The notes below the pieces were generated by a model. It ran no database searches. It worked only from the letters and a program-made list of their open reading frames with translations, and was not told the DNA's origin. Shown in pieces: positions 25,102 through 33,900 of a DNA stretch of 64,000 bases. Position numbers and translations under genes: made by a program. How positions within the stretch are numbered: position 1 is the first letter of the stretch; every line of letters starts with the position of its first letter. This DNA comes from Pseudomonas sp. Q1-7 (GTDB lineage: Bacteria; Pseudomonadota; Gammaproteobacteria; Pseudomonadales; Pseudomonadaceae). The stretch spans positions 1,938,501 to 2,002,500 of the forward strand of contig NZ_CP116304.1 of assembly GCF_028010285.1 (NCBI RefSeq), written 5' to 3'.

Positions 25102-26417
25102 ACGCGGCCACACCCGGCGCGGCCGAGCATGTTTTCGCGCGTTTCCTCGGGCTGGAGAAACAGGCGCGCCAGGCCGCCACCACCGAGCAGCTGGCCTACA
25201 CCATGGTCAACGATGGCCAGGTGCTGTTCGGCTTTCGCCACGCCGCGCTGCTGGTCGCCGGCAAGGTGCAGGCGCTGACCGGCATCAGCGTCGTCGAGCC
25301 CAACGCGCCCTTTGTCGCCTTTGTCGAGCGCGCCGCCGGAACGCTCGCGGACCTTGGCCTGCTGGGCGAGACCCGCGTGGTGGAGGCTAGCCTGCTGGAC
25401 GAGCCGATCCGCGCCGACTGGCAGGCACTGTCCGCTGCCCAGGCCTGCTGGGTGCCCCTGAAGGATCGCCACGGCGAGCCGTTCGGCGGGCTCTGGCTGG
25501 CCCGCGACCAGGCCTTCAACGAAGCCGAACTGGCCCTGCTGGCGCAGCTCGGCGACACCTATTCCCACGCCTGGCTGGCCTTGCAGCCACGCAAGCCCTG
25601 GCGGCTGCGCTGGCCGAAGAAAAAGCTCCTGGCCATCGCCAGCGCGCTCTGCCTGCTGCTGTTGATGCCGGTGCGCCAGTCGGTGCTGGCACCCGCCGAA
25701 GTCGTGCCCCAGGGCGGTCGCGTGGTGGCGGCGCCGCTGGATGGCGTGATCGCCGAGTTCCTGGTCAGGCCCAACCAGAGCGTGGCCACCGGCGACCTGC
25801 TGGTGCGCTTCGATGCCACCAGTCTCAAGGCCCAGGCGGATGTCGCCGAACGCGCCCTGGGCGTGGCCGAGGCCGAACTCAAGGCCAACGCCCAGCGTGC
25901 CTTTGTCGATGCCGAATCCAGTGCCCGCATCGACCTGCTCGCGGCACGGGTGGAACAGAAGCGCGCCGAGCGCGATTACGCCCGTGAACTCTTGGCCCGC
26001 AGCGAAGTACGCGCCGAGCGGGCCGGCATCGCGGTGTTCGCCGACGCTGAGCGCTGGACCGGCAAGCCGGTGCAGACCGGCGAGCGGCTGATGCAGATCG
26101 CCGACCCGGCGCAGGCCGAGCTGCGCATCGAGCTGCCGGTGGGCGATGCCATCGCCCTGGAACCCGGCGCCGAGGTGGCGCTGTTCCTCGACAGCGATCC
26201 GCTCAACCGCCACAGCGCGCGCCTGGAGCGCGCCGCCTACGAGGCGCAGGCCACTGCCGCCGGACAACTGGCCTACCGCCTCGATGCGGCCTTCGATGAG
26301 GCGCCGCCGCGCATTGGTCTGCGCGGCACCGCCAAGCTGTTCGGCGGCCGCGCACCGCTGGCCTACTACCTGCTGCGCCGGCCGCTGGCGGCGGCGCGCC
26401 AGAGCCTGGGGTTCTGA
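25098..26417 (+). CDS. HlyD-family membrane adaptor with GAF-like N-terminal domain
   Basis: A 439-residue protein with an unusual build. Residues about 30-165 look like a cytoplasmic GAF-type sensor domain (AYTMVNDGQVLFGFRHAALLV ... ACWVPLKDRHGEPFGGLWLARD). A single membrane helix follows at about 176-192 (LLAIASALCLLLLMPV). The remainder is a periplasmic HlyD domain (GGRVVAAPLDGVIAEFLVRPNQSVATGDLLVRFD), with a coiled-coil hairpin at about 235-310. It is coupled at both ends: ATGA with the upstream adaptor and a 1-bp overlap with the M50 gene. GAF identity is my reading of the pattern and needs a profile search; the HlyD part is secure. Confidence 0.85.
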   Translation: MNAATPGAAEHVFARFLGLEKQARQAATTEQLAYTMVNDGQVLFGFRHAALLVAGKVQALTGISVVEPNAPFVAFVERAAGTLADLGLLGETRVVEASLLDEPIRADWQALSAAQACWVPLKDRHGEPFGGLWLARDQAFNEAELALLAQLGDTYSHAWLALQPRKPWRLRWPKKKLLAIASALCLLLLMPVRQSVLAPAEVVPQGGRVVAAPLDGVIAEFLVRPNQSVATGDLLVRFDATSLKAQADVAERALGVAEAELKANAQRAFVDAESSARIDLLAARVEQKRAERDYARELLARSEVRAERAGIAVFADAERWTGKPVQTGERLMQIADPAQAELRIELPVGDAIALEPGAEVALFLDSDPLNRHSARLERAAYEAQATAAGQLAYRLDAAFDEAPPRIGLRGTAKLFGGRAPLAYYLLRRPLAAARQSLGF

Positions 26418-28510
26418 TGCTGCCCGCGCTGCGCCCCGACCTGCAGCTGTCCCCGGCCGCGCCCGGGCTGGACGGCGCGCCCCAGTGGACCCTGGCCGAC
26501 CCCCTGCGCGGACGCTACTTCAAGCTGGGCGCGGTGGCCGTGCGCCTGCTGCGTCACTGGACCCTGGGCGAACCGCAGCGGGTGCTGGATGCGGCCAATG
26601 CCGAGCCCGGCATGCCGCTGGGCGCCGCCGAGCTCGAGGAAATGCTGCGCTTTCTGCGCGGGCACGACCTGATCGCCGCCGCGGATGAGGAGCAACGCGC
26701 CAGCTACGGGCTGAAGGCCGGTGCCTCGAAGCAAAGCCTGTGGAACCGCGTGCTGCACCAGTACCTGTTCTTCCGCGTTCCGCTGTGGCGCCCGGATGCC
26801 TTCCTCAATCGCGCCTGGCCGGTGCTGGAGCGCCACGGCCCCTGGCTGCTGCGTGGGGGCCTGCCGCTGCTGTTCGCCCTCGGCCTGTTCCTGGTGGCGC
26901 GGGACTGGCAGCGTTTCATCGCCACCTTCCCGCACCTGTTCAGCCTCGGCGGCGCGCTGGCTTTCGGCGTCGCCCTGACCTTCGCCAAGCTTTGCCACGA
27001 ATTCGGCCATGCCTTCATGGCCAAGCGCGCCGGCTGCCGCGTGCAGAGTATGGGACTGGCTTTCATGGTGCTGCTGCCGATGTTCTACACCGACGTCAGC
27101 GATGCCTGGCGGGTGCGTGACCGCCGCTCGCGACTGCTGATCGGCGCTGGCGGCGTGCTCGCCGAATTGGTGCTGGCGGTGCTGGCCCTGCTGGCCTGGT
27201 CGCTGCTGCCGGATGGCCCGGCGCGCACCTCGGCCTTCATGCTCGCCAGCGCCACCTGGATCACCACGGTGATCATCAACCTCAACCCGTTCATGCGCTT
27301 CGACGGCTACTTCCTGCTCAGCGACCTCTGGGCCGTGGACAACCTGCAGCAGCGTGCTTTCGCCCTGTGCCGCTGGCGCTTGCGCGAAACCCTGTTCGGT
27401 TATGGCGAGCCGGCCCCCGAGCCCTGGTCGCCCGCAATGAAACGGCGCTTGCTGGTCTGGGGCTACGGCTCTTGGCTGTGGCGGGCCGTGCTGTTCTTCG
27501 GCATCGCCCTGGCGGTCTACCACCTGTTCTTCAAGGTGCTGGGCATCTTCCTGATGCTGGTGGAGTTGGCCTGGTTCATCGGCCTGCCGATCTGGAAGGA
27601 GTTGCTCGAATGGTGGCAGCGGCGCGACCAGGCCGAACCGCGCAAGGTGCTGTTCACCGGCAGCGCGCTGTTGCTGGTGCTCGCAGTGCTGGTGCTGCCC
27701 TGGCGCGATGCGGTGGAAGTGCCGGCGCTGCTCGAGGCTTCCCGCACCACCGCCCTGCATGCGCCCGTGGCGGCGCGTCTGAAGGCGCTGCATGTGAAGG
27801 ACGGTCAGGCGGTGGAGCCGGGCGCCTTGCTCATCGAACTGGAGTCGCCGGACCTGGATTCGCGGCAGTCCATCGTTCGCCGCGAGATCGAGATTCTCCA
27901 GTTGCAACTGCGCCGCCAGGCCGGTCGCAGCGAGACGGCCGCCGACGCCGGCATTCTCGAACAGCGCCTCGCCGAGGCCGTGGCCGAATACCGTGGCCTT
28001 GCCGCCCAGCGTGAACGCCTGCAGTTGCGCGCGCCGCAGGCCGGCGTGGTGCGCGACCTGTTGCCGGACCTGACGGTCGGGCGCTGGCTGAACCCCGTCG
28101 ATGCCCTGGCGCGGGTGGTGGAGCCGGGCCTGCGCCTGCGTGGCTATCTGGCCGAAGAGTCTCTCTGGCGGGTGAAACCCGGCGCCGAAGGCCGTTTCAT
28201 CGCCGATGACCCGGCGCGTCGGGCACTGCCGGTGCGCCTGGACGAAGTGGATGCCACCGGCGTCGCCTACCTGGCGCTGGAAGCCCTCGCCTCCGACCAC
28301 CACGGCCCCATCGCCGTGCGCCGCGATGCCCAGCGCCGCGCCGAGCCGGTGCAGGCCCAGTACGGTGTGCGCCTGAGCCTGCTGGACGACGCCATCCACC
28401 CGGCCCAGCCCCTGCGCGGCGTGGCGGTGCTGGACGGCGAGGGGCAGTCACTGCTGGGCGCCGCCTGGCGGCGGCTGGCGGCGCTGGGGGTGAGGGAAAG
28501 TGGGTTCTGA
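26417..28510 (+). CDS. M50 (site-2-protease-like) membrane protein fused to HlyD segment
   Basis: A 697-residue polytopic protein. A soluble N-terminal domain of about 100 residues (WTLADPLRGRYFKLGAVAVR ... RFLRGHDLI) resembles a PqqD-like winged helix. A zinc metalloprotease membrane domain follows, with HEFGH at 194-198 and the second ligand motif NPFMRFDGY near 290-300. After several more helices, a final helix (about 412-430) leads to a periplasmic HlyD/barrel-sandwich region (ALHAPVAARLKALHVKDGQAVEPG) with a coiled-coil and returning barrel (LRAPQAGVVRDLLPDL). Both zinc-site motifs are intact, so protease activity is plausible. No ATPase is encoded nearby. It is last gene of the three-gene operon. 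It could be the inner-membrane core of an export machine; that role is inference. Confidence 0.88.
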   Translation: MLPALRPDLQLSPAAPGLDGAPQWTLADPLRGRYFKLGAVAVRLLRHWTLGEPQRVLDAANAEPGMPLGAAELEEMLRFLRGHDLIAAADEEQRASYGLKAGASKQSLWNRVLHQYLFFRVPLWRPDAFLNRAWPVLERHGPWLLRGGLPLLFALGLFLVARDWQRFIATFPHLFSLGGALAFGVALTFAKLCHEFGHAFMAKRAGCRVQSMGLAFMVLLPMFYTDVSDAWRVRDRRSRLLIGAGGVLAELVLAVLALLAWSLLPDGPARTSAFMLASATWITTVIINLNPFMRFDGYFLLSDLWAVDNLQQRAFALCRWRLRETLFGYGEPAPEPWSPAMKRRLLVWGYGSWLWRAVLFFGIALAVYHLFFKVLGIFLMLVELAWFIGLPIWKELLEWWQRRDQAEPRKVLFTGSALLLVLAVLVLPWRDAVEVPALLEASRTTALHAPVAARLKALHVKDGQAVEPGALLIELESPDLDSRQSIVRREIEILQLQLRRQAGRSETAADAGILEQRLAEAVAEYRGLAAQRERLQLRAPQAGVVRDLLPDLTVGRWLNPVDALARVVEPGLRLRGYLAEESLWRVKPGAEGRFIADDPARRALPVRLDEVDATGVAYLALEALASDHHGPIAVRRDAQRRAEPVQAQYGVRLSLLDDAIHPAQPLRGVAVLDGEGQSLLGAAWRRLAALGVRESGF

Positions 28511-28611
28511 TCGGTGCGGCGCACGGGGCGTTGCATGCCAACGCCATGACCGCCGACCGTTCGCGCGTGCTCCCGCAATCGTCTTGGAATGCTTGGCGCC
28601 GGGCGGGGGAA

Positions 28612-29112
28612 TCAGACGCGGTGACCGGGCGCGCGGCGCATCTGCACCTGCACCTCGTCGCCACCGTCGGGCAGGGGACGGAAGCCCAGCCGCCGGTAGA
28701 GGCGCAGGGCGGGGTTGTGGCGCATCACCGCCAGCTCCAGCGCCTTGCCTCGCGCGTCCGCGTCCCGGACGATGCTGCTCAGCAGATCGTCCCCCAACCC
28801 CTGGCCGCGGTACCGGGAGTCGAGCCCGAGTTCGAGGATTCGCATGGACGAGTCGCTTTCATGGAGGGTGACCAGCCCCACGGGGCGGTCCTCCAGCAGG
28901 AGCACTTCGGTCCGCGCTCCCGGATATCGGCTGGCGAAGACACGTTGCTGGAGTTGCCACTGCTGCTCCAGCACGGCAGGGCAAGCGGCGAGCAGCGCCG
29001 GGTCCAGCCCGCGCAACTGGGCGAAGAGCTGGCGCAGCCAGGATTCATCCGCCGGAGTGGCGGGGCGTCGCCGGAGGCTGGCGGATCGGCTGGCCGTCTT
29101 TATCTCGCTCAT
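28612..29112 (-). CDS. GNAT-family N-acetyltransferase
   Basis: A 166-residue acetyl-CoA-dependent acyltransferase. The acetyl-CoA loop is in ELGLDSRYRGQGLGDDLLSSI, followed by the motif B region MRHNPALRLYRRLGFRPL. It is convergent with the M50 gene and divergent from the DUF6916 gene, 67 bp away. Its place next to DUF6916 and collar proteins suggests it could acetylate one of those products, but no substrate can be read from the sequence. Confidence 0.88.
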   Translation of the reverse strand: MSEIKTASRSASLRRRPATPADESWLRQLFAQLRGLDPALLAACPAVLEQQWQLQQRVFASRYPGARTEVLLLEDRPVGLVTLHESDSSMRILELGLDSRYRGQGLGDDLLSSIVRDADARGKALELAVMRHNPALRLYRRLGFRPLPDGGDEVQVQMRRAPGHRV

Positions 29113-29179
29113 GCGCTGCTGTAATTTCCTCTACCGCTCAGGCCGGTGCCTGAATTCATAACGATCAGGGAGTGACCAG

Positions 29180-29482
29180 ATGTTCATCGAAACCCAGGGC
29201 CTCACCGCAAAGATGTTCGCCTCTGAGGTCGGCCAGGTCTTCACCGCCGAGACGGTGCCCGAGCCTGTGCAACTGACCTTGCTCCGAGTGGTGGAGGGCA
29301 ACTCGCCCAACCCGGGGTTCCGCACGCCATTTTCACTGGTCTTCACGTCCCCGATGAGCGCGCTGCTGCTGGACGCGCAGTACCGCCTGAAAAGCTCCAG
29401 CGGTCGGGAATACCTGCTGCACCTGAGTCCGATCGTTTCTTCCCTCGACGGCCTGCGCCACTACCAGGCCCAGTTCAACTAG
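29180..29482 (+). CDS. DUF6916-type small protein
   Basis: A 100-residue protein without signal peptide or membrane helix. It reads FSLVFTSPMSALLLDAQYRLKSSSGREYLLHLSPI, the pattern I associate with DUF6916 proteins, which are commonly encoded beside tail-collar-domain proteins. The ATG is preceded by GGGAGTG. It is predicted to be mainly beta. Function is unknown; the family assignment is from memory and moderate. Confidence 0.7.
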   Translation: MFIETQGLTAKMFASEVGQVFTAETVPEPVQLTLLRVVEGNSPNPGFRTPFSLVFTSPMSALLLDAQYRLKSSSGREYLLHLSPIVSSLDGLRHYQAQFN

Positions 29483-29504
29483 GCCTGGCAGCGGGCAGCC
29501 CGGC

Positions 29505-30077
29505 TCAGTCGCGACTCGGGTAAACACCCTGGGTGCAGATGCACGGGGTCAACGCCAGGAACGGCTGCACCACGCCGATGGGCAGGTTCTGGCCGCTGAC
29601 GCCCAGCGTTGCCTCGAGGCCCGCCCGGGCCGGCAGTTCGACGCTTCCCGGCGCGGGTGCGTAAATCTGCACGGTCACGCTGGTGCGGCCTTCGTTCCCC
29701 TGGGCCAGGGCCAGCGTGGTGCCCGGATCCGGCTGGCTGGCTGTCGCCGCCGCACTGGAGGCCTGCATGACGACTGTCGCCTCCGCGGTCGCGGCATGGC
29801 CGTGCTGCGGCAGGTTGAGGCTGGTCAGGGTGGTGTATTCCGAGCCGGCCATCTGGCCAAGGGGATGCTGGCCGCCTTGCCCCACCGCCGTCCGCCCGCT
29901 CAGATTGGGCAGGCCGAATGTCTGGGTGCCGTTGCCGCCGTAGGTAACGCCAAGCAGCGAAAACAGCGCCGTGTTCTGCTGGACGGGCAGCAACTGGCCG
30001 CTGCAGGTCATCCAGTTCCGCGGGGCGAAATTGCCGGCGAAGGGGGCGATTGCGCCGAGGTAGCTTTCGATATCCAT
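29505..30077 (-). CDS. Phage-tail-collar-domain protein (microcystin-dependent-protein family), copy 1
   Basis: A 190-residue protein. The N-terminal half is the tail collar fold (SYLGAIAPFAGNFAPRNWMTCSGQLLPVQQNTALFSLLG, then GLPNLSGRTAVGQG), and the C-terminal half is a variable beta-rich region ending in PSRD. No signal peptide or other phage gene is present. GGAGG precedes the ATG. It is 17 bp downstream of a paralogue on the same strand. These non-phage collar proteins (Mdp-like) are widespread in Pseudomonas and Xanthomonas relatives, with no settled function. Its setting between adaptor genes and a giant exported repeat protein is notable. Confidence 0.85.
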   Translation of the reverse strand: MDIESYLGAIAPFAGNFAPRNWMTCSGQLLPVQQNTALFSLLGVTYGGNGTQTFGLPNLSGRTAVGQGGQHPLGQMAGSEYTTLTSLNLPQHGHAATAEATVVMQASSAAATASQPDPGTTLALAQGNEGRTSVTVQIYAPAPGSVELPARAGLEATLGVSGQNLPIGVVQPFLALTPCICTQGVYPSRD

Positions 30078-30094
30078 CCGTGCGTCCTCCGCCG

Positions 30095-30682
30095 TCAGTT
30101 GCGGGAGGGGAAGACCCCTTCCATGCAGATGATGTAGTTGATCACGGTGAACGGCTGGACGATGGAGAACGGCTGGCTGCCGCCGGCGGTCTCGACGCTG
30201 ACGGTGGCGGCGCTGGTGAGCGGGACATTCACCGAACCGGGTGCCGGTGCGTAGATTTTCACATCGACGGGCGTGCGGCCTGAGGCGCCATTGGATGCGG
30301 CCAGCACGCTGTCCGCTGCCGGAGTCGCCGACGTTGCCGTCGCCGTGCTGGCGGGCAGGGACGCGGTGGCGGTGGCGATGGCGGTGTGGGTGTGGGCGGG
30401 CATCTGTGCGGTGGTCAGGGTGACCGATTCGGTACCGGCCATCTCGCCGAGGTTGTATTGGGAGGTGCCAGGGGACTGGCCTGCGCCCACAGGCACGCGG
30501 CCCTGCAGGTTCGGCAGGGCGAAAGTGGTCTGTCCGTTACCGCCGTAGACGGTGCCGAGCAGGGAAAACACCGCACTGTATTGGGCGATGGCGAGGGTCT
30601 GCCCCTGGCAGAACGCCCAGCCGCGAGGCGCGAAGTTGGGAGCCCAACCGCTGATGGAGCCGAGATAGGACTGGTCACTCAT
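30095..30682 (-). CDS. Phage-tail-collar-domain protein, copy 2
   Basis: A 195-residue paralogue of the preceding protein: SYLGSISGWAPNFAPRGWAFCQGQTLAIAQYSAVFSLLG, then ALPNLQGRVPVGAG, ending in VFPSRN. The two share the opening SYLG, the collar core and the PSR-D/N end, but differ in the middle Ala/Thr-rich segment. The start at 30682 is fixed by AAGGAAGGA upstream and by alignment to copy 1; the longer frame to 30757 adds a non-homologous peptide. It is first gene of the collar pair and divergent from the giant repeat protein, 299 bp away. Confidence 0.87.
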   Translation of the reverse strand: MSDQSYLGSISGWAPNFAPRGWAFCQGQTLAIAQYSAVFSLLGTVYGGNGQTTFALPNLQGRVPVGAGQSPGTSQYNLGEMAGTESVTLTTAQMPAHTHTAIATATASLPASTATATSATPAADSVLAASNGASGRTPVDVKIYAPAPGSVNVPLTSAATVSVETAGGSQPFSIVQPFTVINYIICMEGVFPSRN

Positions 30683-30981
30683 GAGATTGATTCCTTCCTT
30701 GCGTGTGTGAGGCCTTGTTGGAATAGGCAAGGAAGTACTGGCATTTGCATGGCACATCCTTGCGCGGGGTGAACGATAGACGAATATTCCTTTCGCCTCC
30801 TGTTCTTTAGCACAGCGAAGCGTCGACTCTGTGACTCAAACGAAGTAAGCGAGGGCTGTTTAAGACTTATTGGTCATTGCTGGCGGATTGATGGCTAAAA
30901 TCCGTATGCAGCGTAGGAAAAAGCAAATAACATCGCGAGAAATATCCGGCAGTGCAGAGTCGACGACAGGGAGCGCACAGC
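30683..30981. promoter_or_regulatory. AT-richer divergent promoter region
   Basis: This 299-bp gap between the collar genes and the giant protein gene is visibly lower in GC than its surroundings (for example AAGACTTATTGGTCATTGC and AAAAAGCAAATAACATCGCG). It must drive transcription in both directions. AGGGAG at 30968-30973 is the ribosome site of the giant gene. No specific operator was recognised. Confidence 0.5.
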
Positions 30982-33900
30982 ATGTTCGGGTCGAATAACA
31001 AGAAGGCATACGGCCGTCGGTTCCAGGCCACTCTCCGTTCTCCCCTCGCGCTGCCCCTCGAACCTCGCATGATGTTCGACGGTGCGGTTGCCGCCACCGT
31101 TGCCGATACCGCGGCCAGCCAGCCCACCGACACCCCCGATGCGCAGGACAGCGCCACCTCAGAGCTTTCGACCCATGACGGCCTGGCCGCCACCCCCACG
31201 GCCGGCACCGGTGACCAGCGCCAGGAAGTGGTCTTCATCGACAACGGCGTCAAGGACTTCCAGCAACTGGTTGCCGCCATCAAACCGGGCACCGAGGTGG
31301 TGGTGCTGGATGGCAGCAAGGATGGTCTGCGACAGATCGCCGACTACCTGGACGGCCGCAGCGGTCTCGACGCCATCCATATCATCAGCCACGGCGCGGA
31401 AGGGCAGGTGTTGCTGGGCACCTCGGTGCTGGACATGGGCAGCCTCCAGCAACGCGCCGGCGACCTGGCCGCCATTGGCGACGCATTGAAGGCCGACGGC
31501 GATATCCTGCTCTACGGCTGCGACGTGGCCAAGGGCTCCGGCCAGACCCTGATCCAGCAGATCGCCAACCTCACGGCGGCCGATGTGGCGGCTTCCAGCG
31601 ATGCCACCGGGAGCCTGGCCAAGGGGGGGGACTGGGCACTCGAGGCCCGCGTGGGGAGTGTCGAAGCCGGGTCGCCCTGGCTGGCCGGCACACCGGACTA
31701 CGACGCCCTGCTGGCCACCGTGACGCTCAACTCGAGCTGGTTGAACAACGCGGGCGACGATTGGATTTACTCGGACAATCAAGATGCCGGGAATATGGCG
31801 GGCACCCTCGACTCCATCTATCTGGACGTCAATACCAACGCCTTCAATACTCCGCCGGTGGAGTTCACCATCGCCAGTAGCTCCGGCACGGCATTCAATC
31901 TCGACAGCATCACGCTACGCCCATTCAACGACAACAACGACTTCCAGTTCGAGATCTATCCCACTGGCGACTATGGCGCGAAGGTCACCAGCGTCCTGAT
32001 CAGCAACCAGTCCAACCAGTCCATCGTCATCACCACCAATCTGCTGAACATCACGTCCTTCACCATACGTTTCATCGATACGGGCGCCTTCCAGGGCTCG
32101 CCCGCCAACATGGACTTCCTCAGCTTCACGACCTCTCCGGCCAATGCAGCGCCCACCCTCGGCGGCGTCAATGGCGACATCGTCGACTGGGCCGGTGTCG
32201 GCGGTACGGTGTTCCTGGATGACGGTGCCAATGCCACCCTCGCCGATGCGGAGCTGGGCGCCCTGAATGGTGGCAATGGCAACTGGGCCGGTGCCAGCCT
32301 GACCCTGCAGCGTCCCGGTGCTGCCGTGGCCGCCGATGTCTTCGGCTTCGATACCGCGGGCGCGCTGTTCACCGTCAGTGGCTCGGCCACGAGCGGCGAA
32401 CTGCAGGCCAATGACATGACCTTCGCCACCTACACCAGCAGCGGTGGCGTGCTGATCATCAATTTCACCAGCAGCGCGACCACCGCGACCACCGCCCTGG
32501 TCAACGACGTGGCGCGGCACATCACCTACCGCAACAACACCCCGGCCGGCGATGCGACCGTGCGCTACACCTTGAACGACGGCACCTCCAGCGTCACGGC
32601 CGACGCCACGGTCACCAGCAACACCATCTACATCACCAACACCACCGATACCGCCACCGTCAACGTGAGTGACGGCGTGAGTTTCAGCGAGGCGGTGGCC
32701 ATCGCCGCCGCCGACGGCACCGGAACCCAGACGCTGATCTTCGGCAGCGGTTTCACCAGCAGCATGTCGCTGGCCGGCAACCTCGCCATCAACGAAAGCC
32801 TGACCATCAACGCCGATGCGGCCTCGGGCCTCGTCATCAGCGGCAGCACCATTACCCTGGGCGGGGGCACCACGCTGAACTTCACCAATAGCTCGGGTAC
32901 CGTCGGCATCGCCAGTACCCTGGCCGGCAGCGGGGCGCTGAACAAGGCCGGTGGGGGCACGCTGACGCTCTCCAGCACCGGCAATGAAGCCAGCATGTCG
33001 GGAGGTATCACGGTCAGTGACGGCACCTTGCAGGTGAGCAACGACGATCATCTGTCGTCCGGCACACTGACGCTGAACGGCGGAACCCTGACCAACGGCG
33101 CCAGCAGTTTCACCATCGACAATGCGGTGGTGCTGGGGGCGGCCGGCGGCACCATCAATGTCGGCGGCGGGGGCGGGGCCGCCAGCTTGACCCTGAGCGG
33201 TAGCGTCAGCGGTTCCGGCAGCCTGACCAAGAACGGCCAGGCGATCCTGCAGCTCAACGGCGACAACGGCTACAGCGGCGCGACCACCCTGTTCGCCGGC
33301 ACCCTGATCGCGAACCATGCCAACGCCCTTGGCACCACCGCCGGCGGCACCGCCGTCAGCGATGGCGCGACCCTGCGCATCGGCGGCGGCTTGAGCATCG
33401 CCGAAAATCTTTCGGTCAGCGGCAGCGGCAAGCAGGTGAGCGCCATCAACTACGGCGCCCTCCACCTGATTTCCGGCACGTCGACCCTGAGTGGCAGCGT
33501 CACCCTGACGGGCAATGCCGACATCAGTGCCGCCAGCGGCGCCACCCTGACCCTCAGCGGCGTCCTGAGCGGATCGTCCAGCTTGAACAAGACCGATGCC
33601 GGCACCCTGGTCTTGAGCAATGCCGACAACTCCGGCAATGCCAGCGGCGGCATCAGCGTCAGCGCCGGCACCCTGTCGGTCGCCAGCGACGCCCATCTGA
33701 GCAGTGGAACACTCACCCTGAACGGCGGCACCCTGGCGCTGACCAACACCACCACCGTCGACAACGCGATTGTCCTGGCCGCGACGTCCACGGTGAGCGC
33801 GTCCACCAGCGCCACCCTCAGTGGCAGCCTCAGCGGCAGCGGCGGCCTGACCAAGATCGGCGCCGGGACCCTCACCCTGAGCGGCAACAACAGTTATCTC

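Noticed and set aside
29505-30682. Prophage or tailocin remnant
   Set aside because: Only collar-domain proteins are present; no capsid, sheath, tube, baseplate, lysis or integrase genes within reach. Non-phage collar proteins of this kind are common in Pseudomonas.
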